64,000 nt of DNA from NCBI RefSeq assembly GCF_032854445.1, contig NC_088296.1:246001-310000 (forward strand). The letters run 5' to 3'. The stretch is from Liolophura sinensis. Lineage: Eukaryota; Mollusca; Polyplacophora; Chitonida; Chitonidae. Made by a program: the position numbers and the translations under genes. This document shows, one piece after another, positions 1 to 12,800 of the stretch. The notes under the pieces are model-generated. The model was not told the origin of the DNA, made no database searches, and was given only the letters and a program-made list of their open reading frames with translations. Numbering within the stretch: the first letter of the stretch is position 1; each line of letters begins with the position of its first letter.

Positions 1-351
1 CGGCATAAAAATCTGTCCTCCCAAATGAAACTGGCATCACCAGCTCATATCAAAATAATGGACTCGATACGAGAGCGTCGCACACTCTCCTGGCTCCCAG
101 TGGATGCAGCAAAAATACCTCCACTCTGCACAGAAAACACGGCTTATATACGTGCCAGGTGGATTCAACTATTCTTAGACACAGAATTAACAGCCAATGA
201 ACATCCAGTTAAATAAACAGAGCATTGAACGAGGTGCTTTCGGCCAGGTCCGCACTGTACATATATAACAGGGCCTGTTATGCTTATAACATACAACACA
301 AAGGTCCGCAGACTAACAGTACATGAAGACGTTAAATAGTCATACATAACA
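1..351. other. Left flank outside the duplication, no gene recognised
   Basis: This stretch has no counterpart at the ends of the other units. It contains only short open frames on each strand with no recognisable motif, and I see no SINE or LINE signature. Confidence 0.5.
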
Positions 352-599
352 CCATATAATTGCATTTTTTATTTTCTGTCATAAAACAACCCTTCAAATG
401 ATGATGAAGTATTACAGCGTCTGCTAACACAGTATCCCTTTCTTCAAGAAACAGCTGATTCATGTGATGTAAGTTTGTACGGCGAGGAGGTTCAATATAT
501 AATCATTAACTTTCATTTATGTATACCATTCTCCAACTTATGTATCTTATAAAAGCGACATACATTCTTCAGTAATCCATTAAAGATAGTGCCCATTTT

Positions 600-1520
600 T
601 AGATCATCCATTCTTCTCAGTTAGAAATATGGTGAATTTTACTATTGTCATGCCATAAAGAGCAGTGTATGAAAAAGAATCTCGAGATGTTAAAACAGGG
701 GAAAAGATATCCACCAGAAGGAATGTTGGAACTTAACCATTTTGATAATGAAGTTATATATATGGTCTACAGTGTTGTTACGGGGACACTTTGAAGACAC
801 CCCAAAATCCTGATTGGAGATATACAACCTCAGGTAGACTGTATAAGTAGGTCAGCGTCAGTTATATCTTCACAAAGATAACCCTAGATAACCCATAAGC
901 AAACTTACACGGTTAATGGAGGGTGTCAGGACGACAGTATACATACATGCAGGCCTCTTTATAGCTTAGCTAGAGCTGTCTATGTGAAGAGTGTAGAATT
1001 ATTAATACATGTAGTCTCTTAAATATAGATACATATATATCAGCTAAGTTAGAAAGTAGGCAAATTTTGCTTTTGTCATAACATAAAACGACTCTCGCGA
1101 TATAAAAGAAAAGGGGGGGAGACCAACCCAGAAGCAATGCTGGATCTTGATCGTTTTCATCATGGAAACAAACGTATGTCTACAGTGTTGTAAGGGGGAG
1201 GATTTAATCAAAATCCTGATTGGAGATATGTTACCTCAGGAGGACTATAGAAGTTTGTCAGCGCCAGTTGTATCTGGGTCATATATAAGCAATGGAAATA
1301 TACATGTATGTATTCGGCCATCCTGACGGGATAAGCTGTGTTAGCAGGCCCTATATATGTACCCTCGCGCAGTGATCACGGATCATGGAGGGTTTAACAT
1401 ATTGGACAATGATGACGGCAGTATACATACATGTAGGCCTTTCTATAGATTAGCTAGAGCTGTCTGTGTTAAGAGTGTGCAGTTAACAATACATGTAGCC
1501 GCTTAGTTATGAATACATAT
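600..1520. repeat. Diverged direct repeat pair, about 450 bp each (unit 1)
   Basis: Two adjacent blocks, about 600-1035 and 1045-1520, share an ordered series of words: a cagttagaaa-like start, tctcg(a/c)gat, cagaag(g/c)aatg, the run around cctgattggagata, cctcagg, gcagtatacatacatg and tagctagagctgtct. They are therefore an old tandem duplication. A more diverged relative lies near 24140-25210, just upstream of the TRIM gene. No coding potential is evident. Confidence 0.6.
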
Positions 1521-2448
1521 ACATCTGGGTCTTAAAGTTGTAAAATAGACAGCATTACCGAGACGTTATCTGTATTCATCACAGTAAGGCTGAAAATATT
1601 CTGTGCAAATTCGTACATAATTTTAAGACTCGATTTACCATTAGCACCATTACGTAAACCCTCATTCCTTAGCTTATAGGGTATCATATAACAAACGGGC
1701 TGACTTACATGGAAAAGGGGAACTGTATACCCTATTCATCAATTTTTGACTACCACAGTTTTATATTTGGAGCCGACAGTCGAACGTTGTTAAGACAGCA
1801 ATAAACAACAATACGTGATCAAGCTAATATGTTCGGGCTTTGTGTACCGCAGGCGACACTTCACCGCCAGTTCCTGACCTTTAACATAACTCTGCATAAG
1901 GCCTTTCAAGGTCAAAGCTTCATAAACAATAACGTAGAGGCCTCCCATCAACCTGTATACATGTGGTGACAAGATCGACATAATTAAACAGTATGAGCCT
2001 GAACCCAATCCAGTCGTTTTCCGTCAGAAGGAAATATCCAGACTGTCTATCGAGGGTGATACAGGTTCATACACAGGCTGATGGTAGAGTCTGTACAAGG
2101 ACACGCACCAGTTGTCAGACTGTAACTAACATCACTGCTTTATATTACCTATTGCTGCTTAAGACATGGTGTTATGGGCGTGTAATTGGTTACTATATAC
2201 GTATTCACATAAACAGTTAGAAGCAAACCTTGACTGAGATAAATGGACATGGGATCGTATTTCACAGGTTACCTGTGACCATTTGTCAGCTATAACACTG
2301 TCGTTGCTGCCCTGGTTTTTCTTTCTATGGCGTACGTCTTGACTATATTGTGCCAGTGTGAGGACGATCCGACCAACTAAGCAGTGTCTGATAGTCGGTA
2401 AAACGATCAAGTAAAGACAACTACCTAGCTGAATAAATATTTCCACCC

Positions 2449-2451
<3 letters not shown>

Positions 2452-2490
<39 letters not shown>
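2452..2490. repeat. (TA)n microsatellite
   Basis: This is an uninterrupted 39-nt TA run next to the module A splice donor. The unit 2 copy (around 33310-33320) has only about five TA units and the unit 3 copy (around 62998) is also short, so the tract expanded in unit 1. Confidence 0.9.
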
Positions 2491-2492
<2 letters not shown>

Positions 2493-2510
2493 CCGTTTTA
2501 TAAGACTTAC

Positions 2511-2646
2511 CTGTCGACACAAATACCACCGTGCTTTACAATTCAATACAAATGAACAGATTGATATGATAGATACTTAGTTCTCAGAACTGTACGTTAT
2601 CCATTCAGGGGAGGTAACTCCCTCATGGTTTTTGTACACATTTGTA
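2511..2646 (-). promoter_or_regulatory. Candidate noncoding first exon and TATA-like box, module A
   Basis: On the minus strand the segment reads from a TATA-like TACAAAT (2646-2640) through an inverted-repeat word (gggagttacctccc) to gtcgacag, followed by gtaagt at 2510-2505. This is a consensus 5' splice site. The same layout with the same spacing of about 128 nt occurs in modules B and C, where the box is a clean TATAAAT. The exon has no conserved ATG frame, so a 5' UTR exon is the best reading. Its target gene would lie left of the window. Confidence 0.4.
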
Positions 2647-3619
2647 CTAAGTGACATCCCAACAATGGTTTGCACAGCTCGCCTTTATCTTTACATCCAA
2701 AATTTCAAACAAATCAGTTTCCTAGAAAATGACCTCAAGAGACAGGTTCATATCATATGTAAGCGTTATCACAAACAGAAAATATAACTGAGAACCGTTG
2801 GGTGGATTTTCTGAAACCAGTATAATGAGATTACATCTACAACAGTTGCCCACTGAATTCAAGCGGCATTACTCCCATGGAGTCTCCGGGGTGAAATTCG
2901 GCCTCTGGGCAACATTGTCGTCAAAAAGGCAACTAACCTAAAGCTCTCCCGTATGGACCCTGTAATTATAATAGACCCATATCGTGGAGTACCTGCTCCC
3001 TGGGTTGCGACCCTTAATGGAACAGAACGGGATCCCAGTGTCTGAGGGCAGGCTGGATTTGCGAGATTTTCAATCCCAACATTGAACATGGCTCTTACAG
3101 AGATAGAGACAGGAGGTCGGATTGGCCCAGTTCGACAAACCCGCTGGAGCAGATATGTCCCGAACTGAAATCTCAAGGGGTCGTAAATGTCAATTGATTC
3201 ACAAAGCAAAAAACTGACAGTAACAGCAAACACAGAAAGTACATATTAACATTTAATAAACCTTGTGTTTCTCACTTGATCTCAGTTTGCCCACACAGTG
3301 TTCAAGTACATTTTATCTGGTCCAAACATGTGCTACCATTTTGGTTCATTTTGATTGTTTTCCTTACCATATCGAAATCCATTAAGCGGATCGTGTGTTC
3401 AACTTGTTCTAGCCACGATGTTCCCATGTGCAGGAAAGGGACATGAGGGTTTGACAGTACTAAAGCAAAAAAAATGTTTTAATTGTGACCTCTTCTGCGG
3501 TCTGCTCTCTTTGCCTGTCATTTGCCTATAAACTCGAAACAATGTTACTTTGTAGGTAGCACGTAGCCCCATCTGTTCCTCAGGTACTCTCCTGAAAACC
3601 TAATTTGCCAATGTGGTAC

Positions 3620-5250
3620 GAGATTATCCACATCAAAAATTCCACAAAAAGGATCTAATCAGCATAGTAGTAAACCTAGTGGCCCTTCAGACCAGCTGAG
3701 GCCACCAGATCCTGTGTGAATTGTCCCCTAAACTGCTCTTACGGTTTGTTTGTAAACAGCCTTTGACAAGCTGGGTCGGAATGGCAAACTGTTGAGTATG
3801 GGGGAGAGAGAAATGATTACAAAACATCATTTCATACACCAGGTAAATCAGAACTGGCAGGTATGGACTCTGGATAAAAATCGAAGTACCACCAATAAAA
3901 TAGCGCATGCAGACCCTCACATGATCTCTGCCTTGCCCTTAAATTTAAGGAAAATGCCAAATGCTCTCTTAAAAGGTACGTGCTATATTTAACACCGCAA
4001 AGATCAGGAGGTTTGACTGTACAACAGTTACCTGTATCTGACCAGTTTTGTTACGTGTTAATGTTTTTACACTTTTTATAGGTATTAATATTCTCTCTCC
4101 TTTAAAACTGCTAACTTCTGTAAAACTCTGTTCTAACAGTTGGTTCAAGGTATTGATTAGCCAACTTTGTTATTGGAGTTGTGATGTGAACACTCCCACA
4201 AGCGGTAACACATGAACACTTCATAAAGTGGTCAGACACACTCTTATGTGCTGGGACATTTACAATGTTAAATGTAAGACTATAGTGTTTAGAGTGTGAA
4301 CGTCCTTCCACCACCGTGGGCCGCCTTACCAGCTACATGTCTCCTCGATTCGAGGCACAGGATTTCATACAGTAAGTCAACTGACCATGAGATGAGAGTG
4401 GGCATAGCTCATAAACAAAAGGCTCTAAGCCGACATTATCACTCTTTATGGTTGAACGAAAAGATAAATATGCAAAAAAAAAAGAAATATATGGCAGAAA
4501 ATGCGCCCGGGATATTTGTAGGATTAGAGCTTCCAGGGCCAAGTCGGTTCCTGGACACTCACCAAATGTTGTACCGGATAATTGTAGAAATGCTATAGCC
4601 AGCAGCGGAAATTATTTTGTTCATCACGCATTACACAAAATATGTCTCAGACAAGTCTGTCTATTACGTGGAAACCTCCTGGAGCATACCTTGCGCCTTT
4701 TCATCACTGAAAACTGTTGACTGCCTCTTTTATATAATTTTTTTCTAATTTTATACATCACTTACTTTCTTAGTTCTTTGTTTGTGTTAAGCATCGTTAT
4801 GTGAACTGGATTTGTCATTATTGACTTGGAACATCCATATTGGCTATGACTGGTATACGACTTTGTTTCTTTGTTTCGACGCATGGATACAATCAGCAAA
4901 CTTTATGAATATTTATAAAAAAACAAATAAAAAGGATTCAGCTGTTTCTTCTGCTGGTTTCATATTTTAAATTTATTTCCCAGAAATCACATAAAAAGAG
5001 TCCCCGGTTGTGTGAAATACGCCGGGCTTGTTAACATGCAGGAGTTCTGCTAATGTAGATTCCCATCACAGATGCTAAGAGGTTTCGTTATCCTTGAATG
5101 TTTCATCATCTCGCGAGCTTACTTAAGCCAGAACTGCCGGGACCAAGGGGGATCAGGAACCCTCGAATGTTGCACCAGGACAGACGACCCCTACAGGGAT
5201 TTTGTAGCGATGTCCATGAGCATAAACTCATAAATGTCATACATTATGGA
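3620..5250. other. No gene recognised (unit 1)
   Basis: Only short open frames are present on either strand, none with a recognisable domain. The segment is co-linear with 34400-36050 in unit 2, where the frames are not better conserved than the surrounding DNA. A short poly-A tract lies near 4475. Confidence 0.5.
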
Positions 5251-5288
5251 CAAAAAAGATTTTGATTTAAAAGCAGTTTTATTAACAG

Positions 5289-5364
5289 CCAATGAGAAAA
5301 GCCAATCCGAACAGCTGTGATACTTTGGCAGCGTTGGCGGTGATGGGAGACTGGCCGTATATAA
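5289..5364 (+). promoter_or_regulatory. CCAAT/CCAAT/TATA promoter-like cluster
   Basis: Two CCAAT boxes (5289-5293 and 5302-5306) are followed by a CAGCTG E-box-like word and, about 52 nt after the second CCAAT, by TATATAA at 5358-5364. This order and spacing are typical of an animal RNA polymerase II core promoter on the plus strand. No coding exon can be assigned downstream before the minus-strand GMC remnant at 5699-5559, so a promoter of a noncoding RNA, an orphan promoter or chance are all possible. Confidence 0.35.
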
Positions 5365-5558
5365 CGAGCATGTCAAGCGTGTGTGCTACAGCACGATCTA
5401 AACAGGACGACACAAGCAAGGTTTTGGGTGATGATGTTTAACGGTTGGTGACTCAGCGCATGCGCCTGTAAAACTCACATCACATTGAGCCAAAAACAAT
5501 GGTACGTATAATAAGGTCTATGAGCTTCAAACATATTTACCACATTCAACAATTAAGA

Positions 5559-5699
5559 TTATAGTTTTATCTGAATGACGCCTTTAATCATGTCCTCTGC
5601 CTTCTCAGCGATCATGACGGTCGCAGCGATGGTGTTTCTGGACCTGATTTCCGGTATCACAGAAGCGACGGGACACGCAGACGACCGATCCCTTTTACC
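5559..5699 (-). pseudogene. GMC oxidoreductase, C-terminal exon remnant (unit 1)
   Basis: A minus-strand segment preceded by a 3' splice site (tttcag) encodes ASVIPEIRSRNTIAATVMIAE and then KAEDMIKG before a stop. This matches the C-terminal signature of glucose-methanol-choline (GMC) oxidoreductases such as choline dehydrogenase, where the consensus is DAS-x-MP…GN-x-NA-x-T-x-MI-x-EKAADMI. Those enzymes are FAD-dependent alcohol or choline oxidases, and this stretch is the end of the substrate domain. The expected preceding residues (VKGIGRLRV) are present but in the next frame, consistent with a one-base deletion between LRV and ASV. No other GMC exon was found upstream, so I call it a dead fragment. 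Confidence 0.6.
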
Positions 5700-5749
5700 C
5701 TGAAACACAAACCAAAACTAAGATATATTTCACAAGCATGCGATGTTAT

Positions 5750-7240
5750 CTGAGTAGTGTATATTACAGCGCCCCCAGTAAACCAACCCCGAAACTGTCG
5801 CAATCTCCTGAGAGAGAATGACGTAATAAATGTTTGGTGTGACTATCTGGTTATTGTGATATCGTAGCTGAAAGAAGCCATGGAAAGCAAATTCCAGCAG
5901 GCTCCTTGAACCGAGGTTGTAAACAAAAACCCATGCATGGCAAAAGCAGCCATATCTTTGGCTGCAGGCAGAGGGTCAGTAGATAAGAACACATTATCAG
6001 GTTTGAGCCTTGATTAATAATAGTCATGTTTGTCCAAGTCATCGGTTAGCAGGAGATTCAAACTCTACACTGTATAAGGGATGAGATCATGACTGGTTGA
6101 CAAGGACACCATGGATCTAATGCTTGTTATAATGTAGAAAGATCTCGTCTTAATTCACCGTCGGTATCGAGTGACAACTGTGGAGTTGCTGCCTGCTTTT
6201 CAATCCCTTACACCGTCCCACAAGTTTCCAGTACTTATTTTAAAACCAGTTCATCATATTTAATGGGGAGCACCTTCATGTCCGTATCAAGACGGTCCAA
6301 AGCTGTGAACTCATTTGCTCTTTCCCTTAATACGTCACAATTATCGGTGACGTGTGATCATAAAACATATATGAAGTACACACGCACAGCAGCGTCAGAA
6401 GAAACGGTAGCGCTCAACTGTCATTTGAACCTTTTGCGCAGCTCGTTCGCCGATTAAATGAATAAATGAATAATTATGGCTTAACGCCACATCGGCAATA
6501 TCCGAGCTATATCGTGGCGAGAAGAAGTTATAAAACAAGTCACATATCAAGTTTGAGTTTCGGACTTCTACGTCCAATTTTGACAAACCTATACCTGCTA
6601 TATCAAGATTGGGTTTAATCTGTACTTTGAACTTGTTTTGTTTGTTTGTTTTGTTTTCAGAACGGTTCATCATGTTGAGTTAGAAGTCACTGTGGTAAAG
6701 TGGCCAAAGGCGTTTTTTTACCTTTCTGGGTTAAGTAAGTGCTGCAAGTAACTCAGATAAATTGTCCATAGGTCTATTTTACCTTTCTGGGTTTAAACAA
6801 CTGCAACAAGTACATAAGGTACAAACGCCTTATTTCACCGGCTATGTGTGACCATTTGTCAACTACCATATTGTTGAATGAAGGAAAGTTTAAGGATTCA
6901 TATGAATTCTTGGATTTCAATTTGACTGTTGTTCAACACCACATTTAACTACCATCCACCTACATGAAGACAGTTAAGTTTGTAAAACGAGTAAGTACGA
7001 TATCTAGCCCTTTAAGACACACCACATGAGAATTAGAAATGCCGATGAAAGTTGTGTTCAAAATGTCGATTGCAGGCAAAACTACTGTGATTTTACCCGG
7101 AACGCTGTTGTATAGGAACGGGAAGGTATAATAGAATACAGTATGACCAGATGACTGTGTTAGTTTTAACTCGTATTAACCCATGTGCACAGATATAGCG
7201 GAAGTCTGATCAAATCAAGTCCCAGGATTATATTCAGATA
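5750..7240. other. No gene recognised (unit 1)
   Basis: Only short open frames are present. A plus-strand frame at 6263-6457 is kept in unit 2 at 37057-37251, but it has no recognisable motif and no better conservation than its surroundings. Part of a second short interspersed repeat lies at 6456-6535. Confidence 0.45.
6456..6535. repeat. Short interspersed repeat, second family (unit 1)
   Basis: An AATG-rich stretch leads into the words ttatggcttaacgccacat and cggcaatat, then a gccatatcg-type word. The same series recurs at 39005-39092 and in part at 37247-37289. Recurrence at a non-allelic site (39005) shows it is a dispersed element distinct from the tRNA-derived SINE. Confidence 0.55.
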
Positions 7241-7241
7241 T

Positions 7242-7430
7242 GGGGCCTCCGATAAGTTGGTTAGCGCACTAGAGCAGCGTAATGACCGAGTAGCCTCTCG
7301 CCAATGCGGTCGCTGTGAGTTTAAGTTCAGCTCATGCTGGCTTCCTCTCCGGCCGTAGGAGGGAAGGTCTGTGGGTTTGCCCCGGGCTCCACACGGCTTC
7401 CTCCATAATGCTGGCCGCCGTCGTAAAATT
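7242..7430 (+). mobile_element. tRNA-derived SINE, 3'-truncated (unit 1)
   Basis: The head reads ggggcctcc, then a degenerate polymerase III A box (gttggttagcgc) and a B-box-like gagtttaagttcag. The family body follows (gctggcttcctctccgg, ggtctg, tttgcc, cataatgctggccgccgtcg). It stops at gtcgtaaaa without the usual gtgaaatattcttgag and A-rich tail, and abuts a LINE 3' end, so the tail was replaced or lost. Confidence 0.75.
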
Positions 7431-7436
7431 GTCTTG

Positions 7437-7790
7437 ATGAGATGCTCAATACGGCATGAAACATATCTTAGTTGACTGTGTAGATTTACCTCATGTTCGG
7501 GAAAAGTTCTGCACAGTCAACACTATATTCAATTTATTTGACAGCATTGCGGGTGATGCTACCATGAAAAATTTCAAGGCCATTGACCTATATCGCAAAA
7601 TATATTTTTTATTCTAAAGCATCTTGTGGTTTCCCAGTTTTAACGAGGTTTGGTTCTTTTTGTTTCTATTTTGAATCTTCCCATAATCTTGAAAACCATT
7701 TATTGCCTCCGAGTGTAAACATGTCATCGCCATGGTATTTCTGAAATATTGCAGAAGTGCCGTTAAGTCATAATCACTCACTTATCCATT
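7437..7790 (+). mobile_element. Non-LTR retrotransposon 3' end (unit 1)
   Basis: The plus strand encodes a fragment resembling the extreme C-terminus of a Jockey/CR1-like reverse transcriptase ORF (an H-x-L-x-DCVDLPHVREKF-type word, then DLYRKIYF and a stop), followed by an AT-rich 3' UTR-like tail. The same segment is at 41211-41590 in unit 2, where a second LINE in opposite orientation lies directly to its left. Confidence 0.55.
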
Positions 7791-7924
7791 TAGTGTGGTC
7801 TCTTTGTAATAATGGAAAACGCCCTGTTGTTGACACTATAAACCCTCACAGTTAACATCATACCCCCGCGTAGCAAAAATCATAGTCTTACAAAGACACT
7901 AAAAACCTCTTCAATTATCACCAG

Positions 7925-7940
7925 CCCCCCCCCCCCCCCC
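7925..7940. repeat. Poly-C tract
   Basis: This is a run of 16 cytosines. The corresponding unit 2 position (41731-41782) is a longer C-rich, A-interrupted low-complexity stretch. Confidence 0.9.
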
Positions 7941-7944
7941 GGTG

Positions 7945-8394
7945 ATCAGGTAGCCTAACATTTGGATAAGGTGTAGGAGAGGAAACGCACCACAACAGAG
8001 AAGATGGGTACTTGTACCATGTAATGTGTGAAACAGGTGTCATCCAGCGAAGAAACCCATCACACGTTAAAAGATACACGTTAGCACCGAGTATTACATG
8101 TAGAAAGAGAGGAAAACCAGCTCTCCTGAAAAGATACACATCATTTAATGTGTGAACCCGGTATTAGAGAGATGGGAAATCCATCTCTGCTGTGAAGATA
8201 CACATCAGGTAATGTGTGAACCCGGTATTAGAGAGAGAGGAAAACCAGCTCTCCTGGGAAGTCACACATCAGGTAATATACGGACAAGGTATCATACAGA
8301 GACGAAATCCCCGACATCTGACAAAGATATACATCAGGTAATGGGTGGACCCGGTATTGGAGAGATGGGAAAACTATCTCTCCTGAGAAGATAC
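7945..8394. repeat. 65-bp VNTR, left part (unit 1)
   Basis: These are degenerate then regular units of about 65 bp with the words gatacacatcaggtaatg, tgtgaacccggtatta, gagaga and aaaaccagctctcctgag. The array is split at 8394 by the solo LTR and resumes at 9158. Confidence 0.85.
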
Positions 8395-9157
8395 TGTTAT
8401 GTGCACGACTGCCGTCAGTTTCTAAATTTAGCTTGCCATTGTTTACATACGCTGAGTTCGGCGCCTGCTGTCTGCCTCTGCCTTAGAGTGTTCCAGAATG
8501 CGCGCAGTTCGGTGCCTGTTTGTTTACATCAAGTGTTCAGGAATTTTCTTATTCTAGACAATTCCACCAGGCTATATAAGACCTATGAAAGCAGGTCAAA
8601 AGGGGAGAACAGAGAACGGAGAAAGGGGAATTATTGAGAGCTTGGATGCTTTTGCTGTGTATTACTTTAGTAGGCCTTGAATTTTGGTGTCTTTATAGCC
8701 TCTGGCTTTGTTATATCCTATCTCCATCGAGCACTTGTTCAGTCTGAAATTGTATGTTTAATTTGTGCTCTTGTATACACAGCGCCTATTAATACACGGA
8801 CCCTGTCTGTGGAATTTTGTGTATATTTCGTCATACACTCAGTTATACTGTGGATTTTCCCTCTTGTGAATTTGCCTCTGAGCATTTATGCCTGTGTGGT
8901 ATATATATTGTGGAATATATGCGTCCGTTTGGACTTGACACCGTAAGTACTTTAGTATTTGTATAGATACTGCTATCCTTTCTTGCTAAACTTAAGTACT
9001 TTAGTATTTGTATAAGTCTTATTATCTGTTCTTGTTAAAGCTAATAAATTGTTGTAAAATAAAATCTGCTGGATATGGTTACTTTTTTGTGCGGCTAAAC
9101 TGTCGTGTATTTCGAACAAGCCATCTCTTTATAATACAGACAGTTTGGGTCGTAACA
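8395..9157 (+). mobile_element. Solo LTR of an LTR retrotransposon, 763 bp
   Basis: The element starts TGTTATG and ends CGTAACA, giving the inverted TGTTA…TAACA termini typical of Ty3/Gypsy-like LTRs. It is flanked on both sides by the 4-bp word ATAC, a target-site duplication. It splits a 65-bp VNTR unit that would otherwise be continuous. Inside are a TATA box (ctatataag near 8573) and AATAAA-type signals near 9042-9062, in the order expected for U3-R-U5 on the plus strand. No internal retroelement genes are present, so it is a recombined solo LTR. Unit 2 has no counterpart. Confidence 0.8.
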
Positions 9158-10110
9158 ATACACATAAGGTAATGTGTGAACCCGGTATTAGAGAGATGGG
9201 AAATCCATCTCTGCTGAGAAGATACACATCAGGTAATGTGTGAACCCGGTATTGGAGAGACAGGAAAACCATCTCCCCTGAGAAGATACACATCAGGTAA
9301 TGTGCGAACCCGGTATTAGAGAGATGGGAAATCCATCTCTCCTGAGAAGATACACATCAGGTAATGTGTGAACCCGGTATTACAGAGAGAGGAAAACCAG
9401 CCCTCCTGAAAAGTCACACATCAGGTAATTTCTGGGCCCTATATTACAGAGAGAGGGAAACCATCTCTCCTGAGAAAATACACATCAGGTAATGTGTGGA
9501 ACCGGTATTACAGAGAGAGGGGAAAACCAGCTCTTCAGAGAAATGACACATCAGTTAATGTGTGGGCCCGGTGATAGAAAGAGAGGAAAACCAGCTCCCC
9601 TGAGAAGACAGACATGAGTTAATGTGTGAACCCGGTATTAGAGAGGAAAACCGGTTCTCCAGAGAAAATACACACCAGTTAATGAGTCGACCAGGTATTA
9701 CAGAGAGAGGAAAACCAGCTCTCCAGAGAAGATACACATCAGTTAATGTGTGGACCCGGTGATAGAAAGACAGGAAAACCAGCTCTCCAGAGAAGATACA
9801 CATCAGTTAATGTGTGCACCCGGTGAAAGAAAGAGAGGAAAACCAGCTCCCTTGAGAAGATACACATCAGTTAATGTGTGAACCCGGTATTAGAGAGGAC
9901 AACCAGCCCTCCTAAGAAAATACACATCATGTAATGTGTTGACCAGGTATTACAAAGAGAGGAAAAGCAGCTCTCCAGAGAAGATACACATCAGTTCGGG
10001 TGTGGGCCGGGTGACAAAAAGAGATGACAACCAGCTCCCCTAAGAAGATACGCATCAGTTAATGTCAGGGCTCGGTATTAGAAAGAGAGGAAACCCAGCA
10101 ATACTGATAA
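9158..10110. repeat. 65-bp VNTR, right part (unit 1)
   Basis: About fourteen units of roughly 65 bp continue the array interrupted by the LTR. Subfamilies differ at gtgtgaaccc versus gtgtgggccc and at ggtatta versus ggtgata, and these variants are clustered, as expected from local unit amplification. Long open frames across the array are repeat artefacts. Confidence 0.9.
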
Positions 10111-10129
10111 CATACCCATGAGGTAACTT

Positions 10130-12000
<1,871 letters not shown>

Positions 12001-12066
12001 GTTATTTAACTGGTGTTTTAGGCCATACATACTTATACGACAGCTGCCAGCACTATGGTGGGAATA
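12001..12066 (-). mobile_element. SINE 3' body fragment (unit 1)
   Basis: Words aactggtgttttaggccata, cttatacgac and gccagcactatggtggga match the 3' half of the tRNA-derived SINE in minus orientation. The head is missing. Confidence 0.55.
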
Positions 12067-12544
12067 AACTTTTTAAAGTTTTCAAATTAGAGATCAGATT
12101 CAGATATTTTACCTCAAACAAAATGATGACTACAAAATTACAGTTTTTTGGCCAAAATAAAAAAAAGGTTTACAAAGTAAATATAAGACTTTGTCTCACC
12201 CAATACACACTTGCCACTCATTGTACAAATATTGTCCAACAAAAGAGCATGGATAAATGTAGCTTTTTCCTTGATTATTCAAAGATTACTGCCCATCAGA
12301 ATGTCCTTTTCCAGGCTGTGGGAAAGGAACCCAAATGTACACTGACTGATACTTCATGGGGCTGAATTTGTGAAGTGTGAGCACATACAAAAATCAGCTG
12401 AAAATTACTGAAACTGTAAACAAAATACTGCATGCACTTACAAATTTACAACTTTAATTTATCTATAATTGCTACAGACATTAGCTTAGGGTTTTGAGAT
12501 TGTTTTTCACCAAAATAAAAGTGAAAACAGTGTAATAAATGTTA

Positions 12545-12800
12545 CACTCAGGTACATGTACATCCCTCTTGCCAATAGCATATACCTGAGCTATACCTCC
12601 ACCTATACCTCAGACACACCTCAGCCATCATCTTTTTACCAACCATAGTACCTCAGGTTCAACTTCAATACACCTCACATACATGTTGGCCTACAACCCC
12701 AAGTACAGGTATACCTCAGACACACCTTCAGATATGTCCTACCTCAAGGGTACACCTCAGGTGTGCCTCAAGTATACTCCCAGTACACCTTATGGGTTAT
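12545..12800. repeat. Irregular short tandem motif (tacctca/cacctca) tract (unit 1)
   Basis: Words of the type tacctcag, cacacctcag and acacctca recur irregularly about every 10-25 nt over 250 nt. The unit 2 copy is at about 45370-45610. It looks like a decayed simple repeat. Confidence 0.5.

Larger units (their letters stand above)
1729..3615 (-). repeat. Promoter/first-exon module A, unit 1
   Basis: This is one of seven related segments in the window (A, B and C in unit 1; A', B' and C' in unit 2; A'' in unit 3). Shared landmarks run from gaacgttgt, cgtcaccgcc and gatcgacataatt to tagagtct, the donor-like gacttacctgtcgaca, the inverted-repeat word gggaggtaactccc, and farther out ggcccagtt and ccgaact. 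The right part (2850-3230) carries an open frame of 124 codons on the minus strand in both units. It has no recognisable domain and I treat it as noncoding. No exon of a gene that A could serve lies to its left in this window. Confidence 0.6.

Noticed and set aside
2859-3233. 124-codon minus-strand frame, also present at 33689-34063, as a gene
   Set aside because: No recognisable domain. It lies in a module whose other copies (near 27498 and 58573) do not keep the frame, and its conservation is no higher than that of neighbouring DNA.
7945-10110. CRISPR-like array
   Set aside because: The 65-bp units are contiguous and similar throughout, with no unique spacers. The genome is eukaryotic.
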